48,844 nt of DNA from Rhodobacter sp. (GTDB taxonomy: Bacteria; Pseudomonadota; Alphaproteobacteria; Rhodobacterales; Rhodobacteraceae), in contig JAJEAY010000038.1 in the NCBI GenBank assembly GCA_022824145.1, positions 1 through 48,844 of the forward strand, in the 5' to 3' direction. The notes beneath the pieces were generated by a model, which searched no databases, was not told the origin of the DNA, and saw nothing but the letters and a program-made list of their open reading frames with translations. How positions within the stretch are numbered: position 1 is the first letter of the stretch; the number at the start of each line of letters is the position of its first letter. Of this stretch, positions 35,990 through 46,128 are shown one piece after another. Made by a program: the position numbers and the translations under genes.

Positions 35990-36877
35990 TCATTTCGAAA
36001 TCTCTGCCAGAATCCAGTCGCGGAACGCGCTCACCCTCGGCAGCTCGGCACGGTCTGAAGTCGTGACGAGATAGTAGCGGTGGTCAACCGGCACCGAAAA
36101 GCTGAAGGGAGAGACCACCTGCCTGTTGAGGAGAGCATCATTGATCAGGGGCGCGTGAGCCAGCGCGATTCCCAGGCCGGCCGCAGCGGCATCCACGGCT
36201 GCATCCCGGTTGGAAACGTTGAGGTTTGTTCCACTGTGTCCTGCCTTCAGTCCGACCTGTTTTCTCCACCATCGCCACTGTTCGGGCCGGTCACTGTTGT
36301 GGATCAGCGTGTAGCTGTCGAGATTCTCGGGCAGCATCGAGCCGCCGTGACTTTCGATGTACTGCGGGCTACAGAGGGCGATCACATCTTCCACCATAAG
36401 GGTGTCGCATCTGTAGCCGCTCAGCCGGCCTGCGGTGTATTCGATTGCGACGTCCGTGTCGGCGAGCGAGAAGTCCAGCGGTTCCTGGACGATCACGAGA
36501 TTCAGCTCCACGTCGGGATACATTTCGGCGAAACTGCTCAGGCGTGGAATCAGCCAGCGTCGGGCGAAGGCCGGATAGAGGCGGACGGTTAGAGGTCCGG
36601 AGACGCCGCGGTGCTTGATCTTGTCCGATGCGACATCCAGCTGGTCAAAGACGCGCTGGATAGACTGCAGGTAAGTCCGGCCGGAGAATGTAAGCGCCGC
36701 GCCCCTGCCGCTGGCTTCAAACAGTTTTTCGCCAAGAAACTGCTCCAGCGAGGATATGCGGTGGCTGATCGCGGATGGCGTGACGTTCAGTTCCTCGGCG
36801 GCAGCCTTGAAGCTGCCAAGCCTGCCTGCGGCCGCGAACGCCTGAAGGTTCCGGATCTGCGGAACTCGTGTTGACAT
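35990..36877 (-). CDS. LysR-family regulator, GcvA-like
   Basis: A 295-residue transcription regulator. The N-terminal winged helix-turn-helix covers residues 9-68 (AFAAAGRLGSFKAAAEELNV, TPSAISHRISSLEQFLGEKL). The C-terminal effector domain has GPLTVRLYPAFARRWLIPRL and AAAAGLGIALAHAPLINDAL, as in the GcvA subgroup. It lies just upstream of the peptide transporter operon in the same direction, so control of that operon by its ligand is likely but not shown. Confidence 0.92.
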   Translation of the reverse strand: MSTRVPQIRNLQAFAAAGRLGSFKAAAEELNVTPSAISHRISSLEQFLGEKLFEASGRGAALTFSGRTYLQSIQRVFDQLDVASDKIKHRGVSGPLTVRLYPAFARRWLIPRLSSFAEMYPDVELNLVIVQEPLDFSLADTDVAIEYTAGRLSGYRCDTLMVEDVIALCSPQYIESHGGSMLPENLDSYTLIHNSDRPEQWRWWRKQVGLKAGHSGTNLNVSNRDAAVDAAAAGLGIALAHAPLINDALLNRQVVSPFSFSVPVDHRYYLVTTSDRAELPRVSAFRDWILAEISK

Positions 36878-37547
36878 GGTCGCCTCTTCCGCCTCACGCA
36901 GATATCCGTTCCGGCATACCGGGGTGCCATGAGCTTTCCCTTAAGCGCCGCAACCCCGCCAATATCCGGCTTCTTCACCTATGGCGCAACAGATACATGA
37001 AAATGCGGATGCCTGGGGCGGAAACGCTGAGTTTTTGCAGGCCTGAAGATCCGAACTCCGAACGCGAACAAAGCGGATTGGTGGATACTGCCGAAATCAG
37101 GATACGACGGACTTTACCGGATCTGAAAGCAGGTGTTTTCGTGACGTCACAGTGCTGACTGTCCTTAGCTGGTGGATTCGATGAGACCGGTGGACGGCGC
37201 GCATCGCTTCCGGTTATGCGGCGGCGTTGGACTGGCGCATCAGCCATATCATTTGAGAGTTGGATGGACGGAACCGAATCCCGCACCGAGTGCGTCAATC
37301 TCCATCCTAATGTGAGGCAGGGCACCTGTAACGGGAGATCTGGCGGATTTCTGCCCAGAGACAGCGAACAACCCGGTTCATGCATGGCATCCGATCCTTC
37401 CCCGATCAGTGTCGGCGAACGGTAAAAATCTGAGGACGGCTGGCCGCGCCGTATTCGGCGGGAACATGGCAGGCGGGATGCATCTGCGGCACTGCACGGA
37501 CCAATCAGCGACCGCCGCCGGAATCCGGACCTCTGCGTCCTCCGATT
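36878..37547. other. Long intergenic stretch between LysR gene and xseA
   Basis: No convincing gene. A perfect 10-base palindrome GTGACGTCAC is at 37141-37150. Frames of 60-136 codons exist on both strands but lack family similarity. Confidence 0.4.
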
Positions 37548-39101
37548 TCAGATCAGGCTGGCCTGCTCCTGCGGCGAAACTTTCCTCTTTCGCGCCTGCC
37601 TGGCGTCGAGCCGCAGCTTTCCGTCGGTGAACTCGATTTCCAGAGCGGAACTCGCTTTGGCCTCGGCTTTGGTGGTGACCACTGTTCCGTTTCCGCGGAC
37701 AACCGCATAGCCCCGCTTCAGCGTCGCTGCATATCCGAGCGTCTGGCGAAGCCGTTCAAGCCCGTCCAGTCGCTTGGACCAGTCCTCGATCTTTGCCGAT
37801 TCCGCTGTCGTCAGCCGACTTGCAAGCTGTTCACAGGCAGTACGGCTCCGCTCCAGATCACGCCGCAGCGCCGAAACCCTTAGACGGCCCGTCTGCTGTT
37901 CCAGTCCGCGCCGCAGATCCCGAAGCGAACGCCGAAGGCCGGGCGCCAGACGGCTTCCCGCCTGTTCCATATGCCTCCGCCGGTCCGCGAGCGAGCGGGT
38001 CAGCGTTGCCGGATGCAGCAGAGAAGCGGATTCGGCCAGACGGATCCGCCTGTCCTTCACCGCCGCAGCCAGCGCCGTCGGCAACCGGCCGCACCATAAG
38101 TCGAGCCGCTGCGACGCAGCTGACGTCAGTGATTCGGGTCTCGGCAGCGCACGGCCAAGATCCCGAAGCCGCTGTGCCCGCAGGCTGACAGCCTGGGCCA
38201 TCGCCCGGGTCAGGCGGGCATCCATGCTTTCGACCTGTGCCACGAGTTCCAGACGAACCGGAACTGCCAGCTCCGCAGCTGCCGTTGGCGTCGGCGCACG
38301 GCAGTCAGCCGCATAATCAATCAGGGTCGTATCCGTTTCATGTCCCACTGCGGAAATCAGCGGGATGTCCGACGCCGCAGCGGCGCGGACCACGGATTCC
38401 TCGTTGAATCCCCATAGATCCTCAATGGACCCACCGCCCCGAGCGACGATCAGCAGGTCGGGGCGGTTAATCGCCCCATCCTGCGGAAGAGCGTTGAAGC
38501 CTCGGATCGCCTTGGTCACCTCGGGTGCGCAGCGCTCTCCCTGTACAGCTACCGGCCAGATCAGAACCCTGCGGGGAAACCGGTCGCGTAGGCGATGCAG
38601 AATGTCCCGAATGACAGCTCCTGACGGCGACGTTATCACGCCAATCACCTCGGGCAGGAACGGAAGAGGTTTTTTCCGCTCCTGCGCAAACAACCCTTCC
38701 GCCTCAAGCGCTTTCCGGCGCCGTTCCAGCATCGCCATCATCGCGCCGACGCCCGCAGGCCGGATGTCCTCGATGACAATCTGGTATTTCGACTGTCCAC
38801 CGAACGTGGTGAGCCGTCCGGTGGCGATGACCTCGAGTCCTTCCTCAGGCTTCGTGCGCATTCCAATCGCAGTGCGCTTCCAGATCACACCGGAAAGAAC
38901 GTTTCTGTCGTCCTTCAGGTCCAGATAGACATGCCCTGATCTCGGTCGGCTGACACGGCCGATCTCTCCGCGCACGCGGACATGGCCGAACTCTCCCTCG
39001 ATTACCCGCCGAACCGCGCCGGAAATTTCCGAAACCGTGAATTCCGGCGCGTTGCTGCCCGTTCCACGGGATTCTCCGAAGTCTTCGAACATCTCTGACA
39101 T
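37548..39101 (-). CDS. xseA: Exodeoxyribonuclease VII large subunit
   Basis: A 517-residue subunit of ExoVII, which with XseB degrades single-stranded DNA from either end. The N-terminal OB-fold domain includes [20 protein letters not shown]. The catalytic part has [40 protein letters not shown] and [20 protein letters not shown]. The long coiled-coil region follows and the end is [21 protein letters not shown] start at ATG 39101 ([13 protein letters not shown]). The frame is open much further to 39803, but that stretch is the antisense of purD and is not part of the protein. xseB is not adjacent. Confidence 0.95.
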   Translation of the reverse strand: MSEMFEDFGESRGTGSNAPEFTVSEISGAVRRVIEGEFGHVRVRGEIGRVSRPRSGHVYLDLKDDRNVLSGVIWKRTAIGMRTKPEEGLEVIATGRLTTFGGQSKYQIVIEDIRPAGVGAMMAMLERRRKALEAEGLFAQERKKPLPFLPEVIGVITSPSGAVIRDILHRLRDRFPRRVLIWPVAVQGERCAPEVTKAIRGFNALPQDGAINRPDLLIVARGGGSIEDLWGFNEESVVRAAAASDIPLISAVGHETDTTLIDYAADCRAPTPTAAAELAVPVRLELVAQVESMDARLTRAMAQAVSLRAQRLRDLGRALPRPESLTSAASQRLDLWCGRLPTALAAAVKDRRIRLAESASLLHPATLTRSLADRRRHMEQAGSRLAPGLRRSLRDLRRGLEQQTGRLRVSALRRDLERSRTACEQLASRLTTAESAKIEDWSKRLDGLERLRQTLGYAATLKRGYAVVRGNGTVVTTKAEAKASSALEIEFTDGKLRLDARQARKRKVSPQEQASLI

Positions 39102-39165
39102 GCCGTTGCCTTGTGCGATCCGCCGCCCGAGTCTAGAACACCGGGGGCTTGGGGGAAAGAGCGCG

Positions 39166-40437
39166 ATGAACATCCTTATACTGGGCGGTGGCGGCCGCGA
39201 GCATTCGCTTGCCTGGGCCGTGATGCAGAATCCCAGATGCGACAGGCTGATCGTGGCGCCCGGCAACGCGGGCATTGCAGCCATCGCGGAATGTGCGTCA
39301 CTGGACATCAGGGACGCCGCCGCAGTAGCCGAGTTCGCCGCGTCAAACAACGTGGATTTCGTGATCGTCGGTCCGGAAGCGCCGCTGGCGGCAGGCGTTG
39401 CGGACCGGCTGCGCGAGGCTGGCCTGCTTTGCCTTGGTCCAAGCCAGGGAGCGGCGCGGCTCGAAACATCAAAACGGTTCACCAAGGAAATCTGCGACGC
39501 GTGCGGGGCGCCGACCGCGGCCTGGGCGCGGTTCACCGACAGAGACAGCGCCAGAAACCATGTGGCGACGAACGGCGCTCCCGTTGTGATCAAGGCGGAT
39601 GGCCTCGCGGGCGGAAAGGGCGTCATCGTAGCGGAGGACGATGCAACTGCGTTCGCCGCTGTCGACAGTATGTTCGGCGGCACCTTCGGCGCAGCCGGCG
39701 CTGAAGTCGTGATCGAAGAGTTCATGGCAGGTGAGGAAGCTTCACTGTTCGTCCTCTGCGACGGCACGACGGCGCTTCCGATCGGAACGGCGCAGGACCA
39801 CAAACGCGCCTATGAAGGGGACTCCGGGCCGAACACGGGTGGAATGGGCGCATATTCGCCGGCACCGGTTCTGAGCCCTGAAGTTGAGAAACGGGCGCTG
39901 GAAGAAATCGTGAAGCCCTGCCTTACGGAGATGGCACGGCGTGGAACACCCTATCACGGCGTGCTCTACGCGGGTCTCATGATCGCTGACGGCGCACCTC
40001 GGCTGGTGGAATTCAACGTCCGTTTCGGAGATCCGGAATGCCAGGTGCTTATGGCCCGTCTTGGCGCACAGGCGCTCGACCTGATGTATGCCTGCGCTGA
40101 GGGCCGGCTTGACAGCGCCAGGGTGAACTGGGCCGAAGACCATGCGCTGACGGTAGTGATGGCGGCGAAAGGCTACCCCGGCGACTACCGGAAGGGTTCC
40201 CAAATCCGCGGGCTTGGAGACTGTCCGGAGGACAGCCGCAACATCATGTTCCATGCGGGTACGGCGCTGCGGAACGGCAGGACCGTCGCGTCCGGAGGAC
40301 GCGTGCTGAACGCGACCGCCCGGGGAGATTCTTTAGCCGAGGCGGCGAAACGCGCCTATGCGCTGGCGGACAGGATCGACTGGCCTGCGGGCTTTTTCCG
40401 GCGCGACATCGGCTGGCGGGCGCTGCGAAGCGGCTGA
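39166..40437 (+). CDS. purD: Phosphoribosylamine-glycine ligase
   Basis: A 423-residue ATP-grasp enzyme of purine synthesis, joining phosphoribosylamine and glycine. The N-terminus [17 protein letters not shown] is canonical. The ATP-grasp core has [20 protein letters not shown], and the conserved [15 protein letters not shown] and [20 protein letters not shown] blocks are intact. Length is normal. It is divergent from xseA with 64 bases between starts, a pairing I associate with Rhodobacterales. The start at 39166 has GGGGGAAAGAG upstream; the open frame extends left into xseA without support. Confidence 0.96.
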   Translation: MNILILGGGGREHSLAWAVMQNPRCDRLIVAPGNAGIAAIAECASLDIRDAAAVAEFAASNNVDFVIVGPEAPLAAGVADRLREAGLLCLGPSQGAARLETSKRFTKEICDACGAPTAAWARFTDRDSARNHVATNGAPVVIKADGLAGGKGVIVAEDDATAFAAVDSMFGGTFGAAGAEVVIEEFMAGEEASLFVLCDGTTALPIGTAQDHKRAYEGDSGPNTGGMGAYSPAPVLSPEVEKRALEEIVKPCLTEMARRGTPYHGVLYAGLMIADGAPRLVEFNVRFGDPECQVLMARLGAQALDLMYACAEGRLDSARVNWAEDHALTVVMAAKGYPGDYRKGSQIRGLGDCPEDSRNIMFHAGTALRNGRTVASGGRVLNATARGDSLAEAAKRAYALADRIDWPAGFFRRDIGWRALRSG

Positions 40438-41267
40438 CGTGCTCGGGTGGCGATGCGCCAGCCACCGCATCTCGTCCATTCCGCAGGCTGGATTCGCCTG
40501 TGCGGTTCGTTTGGCCAATCAGGTCAGCACAAACCGCTTAGTGGAATCAATAACGCTCGCATGGTTCACTTTTGGCATTCTGGCTGCTTTTGGCTAATCA
40601 TGCGGCGAGCGCGATCTGCCCAATCTAGACGTGCGCAACCCGGAAGACGCACTTCATGTCGTATTCCCCTCCCTTGCGGCGAATGAAGTAGCTATTGGTG
40701 CGTTGAAGCCTTCTGCCAGAAAATTGGTCGAAAAACTCGTCGGCTCCTGTATTCGCCTCACTTCCACTCCGAAAAGTGGATCAGGCATCACTTCGCAAGC
40801 TGCCGATGTTTGGAACCGTTGTACCTCGTGATTCACGGTAGGTTCCGATGATATCCGTCTACAATCAGCGGCAAGTGCCAATTTCGCAATACGCCCGACA
40901 GACAAAAAAGCCAAGACTGAACCACTGCTGCATTCAAATTCCGGTTGCCGCGGATCAAGAGAGAGAAAGGCCGTCTGTTCGTGTCGAGTCGATGGGCAGC
41001 CGTTCCATAACTTGGCGAAGCGCCCTCCGAGGCGAGGATCGAGATGAGCCCTGTGCATCGTAAGCAGTTTCCATGCAACTGTGCTTCTCGAACTGGTTAG
41101 CGGGGTTGTAGCGATACTCTTTCTCAGCGATAGTTGTGAAATCAACTCGAATTCAGGGTTGGGGGAACATTTCTGAGGTATCTCCTCCCATGCCCGTCAG
41201 GGAATGTCCCGGCTTGAAGACGAAAGAAGATCACAACTGCGCTGGATGGCGGTATGGGAATCAAAGA
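40438..41267. other. Long intergenic stretch between purD and the LacI gene
   Basis: A small hairpin (GGTGGC 40446-40451 with GCCACC 40461-40466) lies just after purD but lacks a U-run. Open frames on both strands (e.g. minus 40654-41145, 163 codons) resemble no protein I know. No mobile element ends were found. Confidence 0.4.
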
Positions 41268-42275
41268 ATGAAGTCCGTCAAAGGCAGACGGGTGACGGCG
41301 CAGGAGGTTGCTGACCGAGCCGGCGTTTCCCGTCACGCTGTATCGCGTTGCTTTAAGCCTGGCGCATATCTTGCGGAAGGCAAGCGCCGCCTTATCGTCG
41401 CAACAGCAAAGGAGTTAGGGTATCGGCCGAACGCACTGGCTGCTGGTCTGAAAGGCAAGAGTTCGCGCCTCATTGCCATCGTTTCAGGGAATCTGTCGAA
41501 CCACTACGACGCCGAAGTCGTCAGTTGCCTAGTTGAACTCCTGACCTCCATGGGCAAATGGCCGGTCGTCTTGGGTGGCGGTTCCGAAGACATACGAAAT
41601 GACCGCACACTCGACGTACTGGCCTACCCGCTTGACGCAATGGTACTGCGTGCCGGTAGCGTCGATGCCGAAATCGCCCAACAATGCCGACAACTCGGCA
41701 TTCCTCTCATTCTTTCGGGTAGACGCACCGATGGTCTTGATCGAACAGATTCTGTCTGCTGCGACAACGCGCACGGCGCCGGTCTGGCGGTACGGTGCCT
41801 CATTGAACGCGGACGTAGCAGGATCGCTTACATAGGTGGGCCGAAAGACCTGTTCTCGGAACAGGAGAGAGCAATGGGATTTGTTGGTGCACTGAGCGCC
41901 GTCGGGCTCAAGCCAGCTAATATGATAAGCAGCGACTTCAGTTTCGAAGGTGGATTCAGGTCGGCCTTGGAACTGCTGGCTGGCTCCGGCCAGCCAGACG
42001 CGGTATTCTGTTCCAACGACGCGATGGCCCTCGGTGTTCTTTCGGCGGCCCGGCATAGACTTGGACTTAACATCCCAGAGGATCTCTCCGTCATAGGGTT
42101 TGACGATATCGCGATGGCGGCATGGCCCACGTTTGAATTGACCACGGTTCGAAATTCGGTTCATCAAATGGTTGAAGCAATTCGTACGCTTCTGTCTGAA
42201 AGGTTGGCGATGCCCGACGGCCCCGGCAGGCATCTTTCCATCGAGCCTCAATTGGTGCTGCGTGGCTCTCACTAG
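41268..42275 (+). CDS. LacI-family transcription regulator
   Basis: A 335-residue regulator. The N-terminal LacI helix-turn-helix reads VTAQEVADRAGVSRHAVSRC, and the hinge-side helix RPNALAAGLKG matches the family. The periplasmic-binding-like effector domain contains DNAHGAGLAVRCLIERGRSR, IAYIGGPKDLFSEQERAMGF, PDAVFCSNDAMALGVLSAAR and LSVIGFDDIAMAAWPTFELT. ATG 41268 fits the family start; the frame extends to 41136. It is convergent with the 2H gene (stops overlap by four bases) and is the likely regulator of the adjacent importer. The ligand is unknown. Confidence 0.93.
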   Translation: MKSVKGRRVTAQEVADRAGVSRHAVSRCFKPGAYLAEGKRRLIVATAKELGYRPNALAAGLKGKSSRLIAIVSGNLSNHYDAEVVSCLVELLTSMGKWPVVLGGGSEDIRNDRTLDVLAYPLDAMVLRAGSVDAEIAQQCRQLGIPLILSGRRTDGLDRTDSVCCDNAHGAGLAVRCLIERGRSRIAYIGGPKDLFSEQERAMGFVGALSAVGLKPANMISSDFSFEGGFRSALELLAGSGQPDAVFCSNDAMALGVLSAARHRLGLNIPEDLSVIGFDDIAMAAWPTFELTTVRNSVHQMVEAIRTLLSERLAMPDGPGRHLSIEPQLVLRGSH

Positions 42276-42835
42276 GTTCTGGCGCGGCGGTCGAGCGCGG
42301 TCGCACGCAGCTTTCTCCAATCCGCAATAGGGCGCGCGTCGGATGATGCGACGAGTGCCAGCGACTGTAGCTCGACCTTTTTTCCTTCGAATTCCCTTTC
42401 TATCTCGCGAATGAGAGGAAGGTCCCGTGCGTTATCGTCGGCACCGTAGGCCAAGCTGACGTGGGGGGGAAAGAAGGGCACCGCGCCGTTTATGGCGAAA
42501 GCCTCGCGTCGTAACTCCGCCAAGGCATCGGGCAGGATTAGTGGCAGATATAGCGACTGGAAATAGGTGCCTCCGAATTGAATCGGACAGAACTCCGCGC
42601 GGTCGGTCTGCTGCCGATCAATCGCCAGTGCCCGCCTCTCAAATTCGACAGCAGTGCCGAGCGCGATGTCGGCTGCCAGGGTAACGTGCGGTTCGAAAGA
42701 TGGGCCACCAATCTTATCCGAGATGCATGAAATATGCGCTGCCAGTCTATCGGCTACTTCTTTGGGAAACAGCAGCCAGAGGGAGAACAAGTTGTTGGTC
42801 AATGGGCTGCCTAGATGTCTCTCAGATTCCGGCAA
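42272..42835 (-). CDS. 2H phosphoesterase, cyclic phosphodiesterase (CPDase)-like
   Basis: A 187-residue protein with the two catalytic H-x-(T/S) motifs of the 2H superfamily: FEPHVTLAADI (about residues 47-57) and FFPPHVSLAYG. The opening LFSLWLLFPKEVADRLAAHI followed by a short loop to the first motif is like plant/yeast cyclic nucleotide phosphodiesterases, which open 2',3'-cyclic or 1'',2''-cyclic phosphates. It is divergent from the ABC importer with 127 bases between starts and shares the neighbourhood of a LacI regulator, which suggests that the imported compound is a phosphoester. A 2'-5' RNA ligase-type role is an alternative. Confidence 0.8.
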   Translation of the reverse strand: MPESERHLGSPLTNNLFSLWLLFPKEVADRLAAHISCISDKIGGPSFEPHVTLAADIALGTAVEFERRALAIDRQQTDRAEFCPIQFGGTYFQSLYLPLILPDALAELRREAFAINGAVPFFPPHVSLAYGADDNARDLPLIREIEREFEGKKVELQSLALVASSDARPIADWRKLRATALDRRART

Positions 42836-42877
42836 ATGTGCTCACCTGCTCATATTGGTAGAATGTGATGGAAATAC

Positions 42878-42892
42878 GACATAGCATGTGTC
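42878..42892. promoter_or_regulatory. Imperfect palindrome between the 2H and ABC genes, candidate operator
   Basis: GACATAGCATGTGTC is a near-palindrome (GACAyA/TGTGTC halves around GCA) in the 127-base divergent spacer, where a LacI-type repressor would be expected to act. It is only a candidate; the region has other AT-rich stretches. Confidence 0.25.
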
Positions 42893-42962
42893 ATAAAACA
42901 TTTGCAATAATGCCATAAGAGAAGAGTGCGCACGATAGCACAACGTTAATCGGAATTTCGAA

Positions 42963-44105
42963 ATGACTTCCAGTGAAGGCCGAAAGCTGATCGGATCGCG
43001 TGTCACGCTTGATGGTCTCTGCGTTGGTTATGGCCGAACGGACATCCTGCGGGATATCAACCTGAGTGTTTCCGCCGGTGAATTCGTGGCCCTGCTTGGA
43101 CCGTCGGGCTGCGGCAAAACCACCTTTTTGCGCGCTATTGCAGGTTTCATTTCTCTGCGAAAAGGTCGAATATTGCTGAACGAACGCAACATCGCCGCCG
43201 TTCCGCCAGAACGGCGCGGTACGGCGATGATGTTTCAGTCATATGCGTTGTGGCCACATATGACCGTCGCGCAGAACGTCGGGTACGGGTTGCGGTTACA
43301 AGGCAAGTCCCGAGATGACACAGCCCGCAAGGTCAATGACATCCTGAACCTGGTTGGGCTGCGCGACTTCATCCACCGCAGGCCCGGGGCGCTGTCCGGA
43401 GGCCAGCGGCAGCGGGTGGCGCTTGCGCGGGCACTGGCAATCGATCCCCCCGTCCTGCTGCTTGATGAACCACTTTCAAACCTAGATGCCGGGATTCGCG
43501 CGACCATGCGGCATGAAATCAGATCGCTACAGCAGCGCATGGGGCTGACGGCGATACTGGTTACCCACGACCAGACGGAGGCTCTGACTATGGCCGACCG
43601 GATAGTAGTACTTAAGGACGGACACATCGCCCAGACAGGAACGCCGGAAGAGGTCTATCACCGTCCGACCTCCACCTACGTCGCTCGCTTCATGGGAGCG
43701 GAGAATGAACTCCCGGTCGTGATGGTGGAGAAAGACGGTGAGATGGTGCCGCGCCTGGCAACCTCAAAAGAGGCAGGGCGCCGGCGGTTCCGGTTGATGT
43801 TTCGAAGTGGCGCAGCCCGGATTGCACCCGCAGGTTCGTCAGGACTTGAAGGTTTCCGGGCATCTGGCGCAGTGCGTCAGTCCAGTTATCTCGGATCGGT
43901 CTATCGCCACACGCTTGATGTCTGCGGACATCAAGTGATGGTGGACCATCCCGAAAGAATCCATGTCGGCACGGCCGCCGACATGTGTGTTCCGGCTGCG
44001 GGGTTCAATCTCTTCGACATGGAAAGCACCGCCGCAACCGGGTCAGAGGCCGAACCCAAGATCGAATCCAACCCTAACAGTAGAGAGAAGCACTATGCGA
44101 CTTAA
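42963..44105 (+). CDS. ABC transporter ATP-binding protein, PotA/FbpC type
   Basis: A 380-residue ATPase for a binding-protein-dependent importer. Walker A is GPSGCGKTT (residues 46-54), the signature LSGGQRQRVALARALA, Walker B LLLDEPLSNLD, with the switch histidine in LVTHDQTEALTMADRI. A C-terminal TOBE-like domain follows residue 240. This is the spermidine/iron/2-aminoethylphosphonate subgroup. The stop overlaps the binding-protein start by 11 bases, so the genes are coupled. It starts an operon of four genes. Confidence 0.93.
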   Translation: MTSSEGRKLIGSRVTLDGLCVGYGRTDILRDINLSVSAGEFVALLGPSGCGKTTFLRAIAGFISLRKGRILLNERNIAAVPPERRGTAMMFQSYALWPHMTVAQNVGYGLRLQGKSRDDTARKVNDILNLVGLRDFIHRRPGALSGGQRQRVALARALAIDPPVLLLDEPLSNLDAGIRATMRHEIRSLQQRMGLTAILVTHDQTEALTMADRIVVLKDGHIAQTGTPEEVYHRPTSTYVARFMGAENELPVVMVEKDGEMVPRLATSKEAGRRRFRLMFRSGAARIAPAGSSGLEGFRASGAVRQSSYLGSVYRHTLDVCGHQVMVDHPERIHVGTAADMCVPAAGFNLFDMESTAATGSEAEPKIESNPNSREKHYAT

Positions 44106-45234
44106 GACTACAACCCTCATCGTTTCCACGTCGATGTTTGCGCTAGCCGGTTTCGCGCAGGCGGAAGGCACGCTGAATGTTGCCTCCGGCGGATCTCAGA
44201 ACATGGTCGACTATGTAACCGACTATCTCGGCCCATTGTTCGAGGAACAGAATCCGGGCTGGAATGTTCATGTCGTCGGCACAGGTCCCGGCAACGCCGG
44301 CTCCCAGATCATAATGGAAAAACTACAGGCCCAAGCCACATCGGAAAGTTGGGATACTGATGTCATCGTAACAACCCAACTAAAGACCGGCGAAATGGTC
44401 GAGTCGGGGTTGCTTCAATCCTATGTCGATGACATTTCCACCGGCAATCTGGCCACTCGCGATACCGCCAGGCTCGCGCTAGGCACGAACGTCGAAGGCT
44501 ACGTCATGCCGATGTTTCACAGCCAAACCGCGATTGCATATAACCCCGATATGGTCACCTCACCGCCGCAGAGCTACGACGAACTGAAAGTCTGGACCGC
44601 CGACAACAAGGGTTCATTCGGTTACAACGGCATCAAGAACGGCATGTCTGGAGTCGCTTTCACAGCGGGCTGGATGTACGCCTATGCCGGCAACACCGAG
44701 CAGCTGATGAACGGGCCGTATGATGCCGAACTGAAGTCCTCTTGGGACACGGCACTTGCCGAGTTGAAGAAATTTAATGAAAACGTGACGTTCACCCCAG
44801 GCAATGCCGGCACGTTGGACATGCTGAACCGGGGCGAGATCGTGATGGGGCCGGTCTGGGTCGACATGTTCTACACCTGGCAGTCTGACGGGCGCCTGAA
44901 CCCGAACCTCAAGCTGCTGTTGCCCGCTCCGGGCATGCCCGGTCAGCCCTACTATTACGCGATCCCGGCCAAGGCGGAGAACGCCGAGATGGCGCGTAGG
45001 TTCATCGAACTCGCAACCAGTCCTGAGGTACAGGCCGAAGGCATCGTGACCCGGTTCAACTGGTATCCCGGCATCGACGCCGAGCATGTGCAAAGCGCGC
45101 TTGATCCAGCCGCTTGGGCGAAACTTTTTACGGACGTAACGCCGGCCGATCTCGCTGCCAAAGGCAAGCCGTTCCCACTGGGGCCGTTCTTTGACGACAT
45201 CCGCGAGGCATACGAAGAAAAAGTGTCCAACTAA
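44095..45234 (+). CDS. ABC transporter substrate-binding protein
   Basis: A 379-residue periplasmic binding protein with a Sec signal peptide (TTTLIVSTSMFALAGFAQA, cleavage after AQA near residue 23). The mature part has the two-domain family fold: GSQNMVDYVTDYLGPLFEEQ, VMPMFHSQTAIAYNPDMV, GNAGTLDMLNRGEIVMGPVW and YYYAIPAKAENAEMARRFIE. It is nearest in pattern to YnjB/spermidine- and phosphonate-type binding proteins (family 1-like), so the ligand may be a small anion or phosphorus compound, not a peptide. Start ATG 44095 overlaps the ATPase stop. Confidence 0.9.
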   Translation: MRLKTTTLIVSTSMFALAGFAQAEGTLNVASGGSQNMVDYVTDYLGPLFEEQNPGWNVHVVGTGPGNAGSQIIMEKLQAQATSESWDTDVIVTTQLKTGEMVESGLLQSYVDDISTGNLATRDTARLALGTNVEGYVMPMFHSQTAIAYNPDMVTSPPQSYDELKVWTADNKGSFGYNGIKNGMSGVAFTAGWMYAYAGNTEQLMNGPYDAELKSSWDTALAELKKFNENVTFTPGNAGTLDMLNRGEIVMGPVWVDMFYTWQSDGRLNPNLKLLLPAPGMPGQPYYYAIPAKAENAEMARRFIELATSPEVQAEGIVTRFNWYPGIDAEHVQSALDPAAWAKLFTDVTPADLAAKGKPFPLGPFFDDIREAYEEKVSN

Positions 45235-45242
45235 AAGTGACC

Positions 45243-45270
45243 GCGCCGGACCCTCAATCGGGTCCGGCGC
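45243..45270 (+). other. Perfect 11-bp hairpin after the binding-protein gene
   Basis: GCGCCGGACCC (45243-45253) pairs fully with GGGTCCGGCGC (45260-45270) across a six-base loop, between the binding-protein stop and the first permease start. It lacks a U-run. It resembles in position the hairpin in the peptide transporter operon and probably protects the upstream mRNA or causes partial termination. Confidence 0.7.
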
Positions 45271-45288
45271 ATCCATACTCAGGCCCGC

Positions 45289-46128
45289 ATGACTTCCAAG
45301 CACCGAAACAGCTTGATCCTGATTGCGCCGGCGCTCCTGGTGCTCTTCGGGCTGTTTCTGTACCCGTTATGCTACTCGCTGCTCTGGGCCTTTAGGGTGG
45401 AGGAAACCGGTGCCTGGGGTTTGACAAACTTCACTAGAGCTTTCGCGCTCTATTCCAAAGATGTGCTGTTCACTCTGATCATTGTGACACTCTCCACCGT
45501 GTTGATCGCTGCGATTTCCGTCGCGATTGCGGGTTATCTGACACTAGGAGAGAAACCGGCGGTCGTCGCGCTACTGCGCTGGCTTTACCGGTGGCCTCTC
45601 TTTATTCCCTTCGTGGTCGCAGCCCAGCTCATGCGGACCTTCTTGGCCAAGAACGGCATGATGAACAATCTTATCGTAGGTTCGGGGATCCTGGAGCCTA
45701 TGCAGACCGTCAGCTATCTCGACTGGCGGGGCATTGTAATCACCTTCGTGTGGAAACAGACCCCATTCGTGGCACTATTGCTCGCTGGTGCAATGGCGAG
45801 TCTAGACCGCTCCACCTTCGAAGCCGCACGCAACATGGGCGCACGGCCCTTTCGGGTCTTGTGGCAGATCGCACTGCCCCAATCGGCCACCACGTTAATG
45901 GTGGGACTGATTCTCTCCTATGTAACGATGATGTCAGTGCTTTCAGTGCCGTTGATGATAAATGCCCAGACGCCGACCATGATCACCGTTGACATGGCTT
46001 GGCGCATCAATGCCTATTCAGACTATGGCGTAGCCAACGCACTCGGATTCATATCCTATGCGATGACCGCTGTGATTGCGTGGTTCTACCTTCGCCAAGG
46101 CTTGCGCGAGCACAGGAACGCGGTATGA
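45289..46128 (+). CDS. ABC transporter permease 1 (PotB/FbpB-like)
   Basis: A 279-residue inner-membrane permease, six hydrophobic segments, starting MTSKHRNSLILIAPALLVLF. The EAA loop for ATPase contact is FEAARNMGARPFRVLWQIAL. Together with permease 2 it forms the channel of the importer. Its stop overlaps the ATG of the next gene (ATGA), so they are coupled. Confidence 0.92.
   Translation: MTSKHRNSLILIAPALLVLFGLFLYPLCYSLLWAFRVEETGAWGLTNFTRAFALYSKDVLFTLIIVTLSTVLIAAISVAIAGYLTLGEKPAVVALLRWLYRWPLFIPFVVAAQLMRTFLAKNGMMNNLIVGSGILEPMQTVSYLDWRGIVITFVWKQTPFVALLLAGAMASLDRSTFEAARNMGARPFRVLWQIALPQSATTLMVGLILSYVTMMSVLSVPLMINAQTPTMITVDMAWRINAYSDYGVANALGFISYAMTAVIAWFYLRQGLREHRNAV

Noticed and set aside
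36975-37385. 136-codon minus-strand ORF between the LysR gene and xseA
   Set aside because: No family similarity and no start signal; the opposite strand also has open frames there.
39102-39803. Open frame extending xseA upstream by 234 codons
   Set aside because: It is antisense to purD, has no ExoVII similarity, and the clear family start lies at 39101.
40654-41145. Minus-strand ORF of 163 codons between purD and the LacI gene
   Set aside because: No domain, signal or ribosome binding site seen; composition looks like non-coding shadow.
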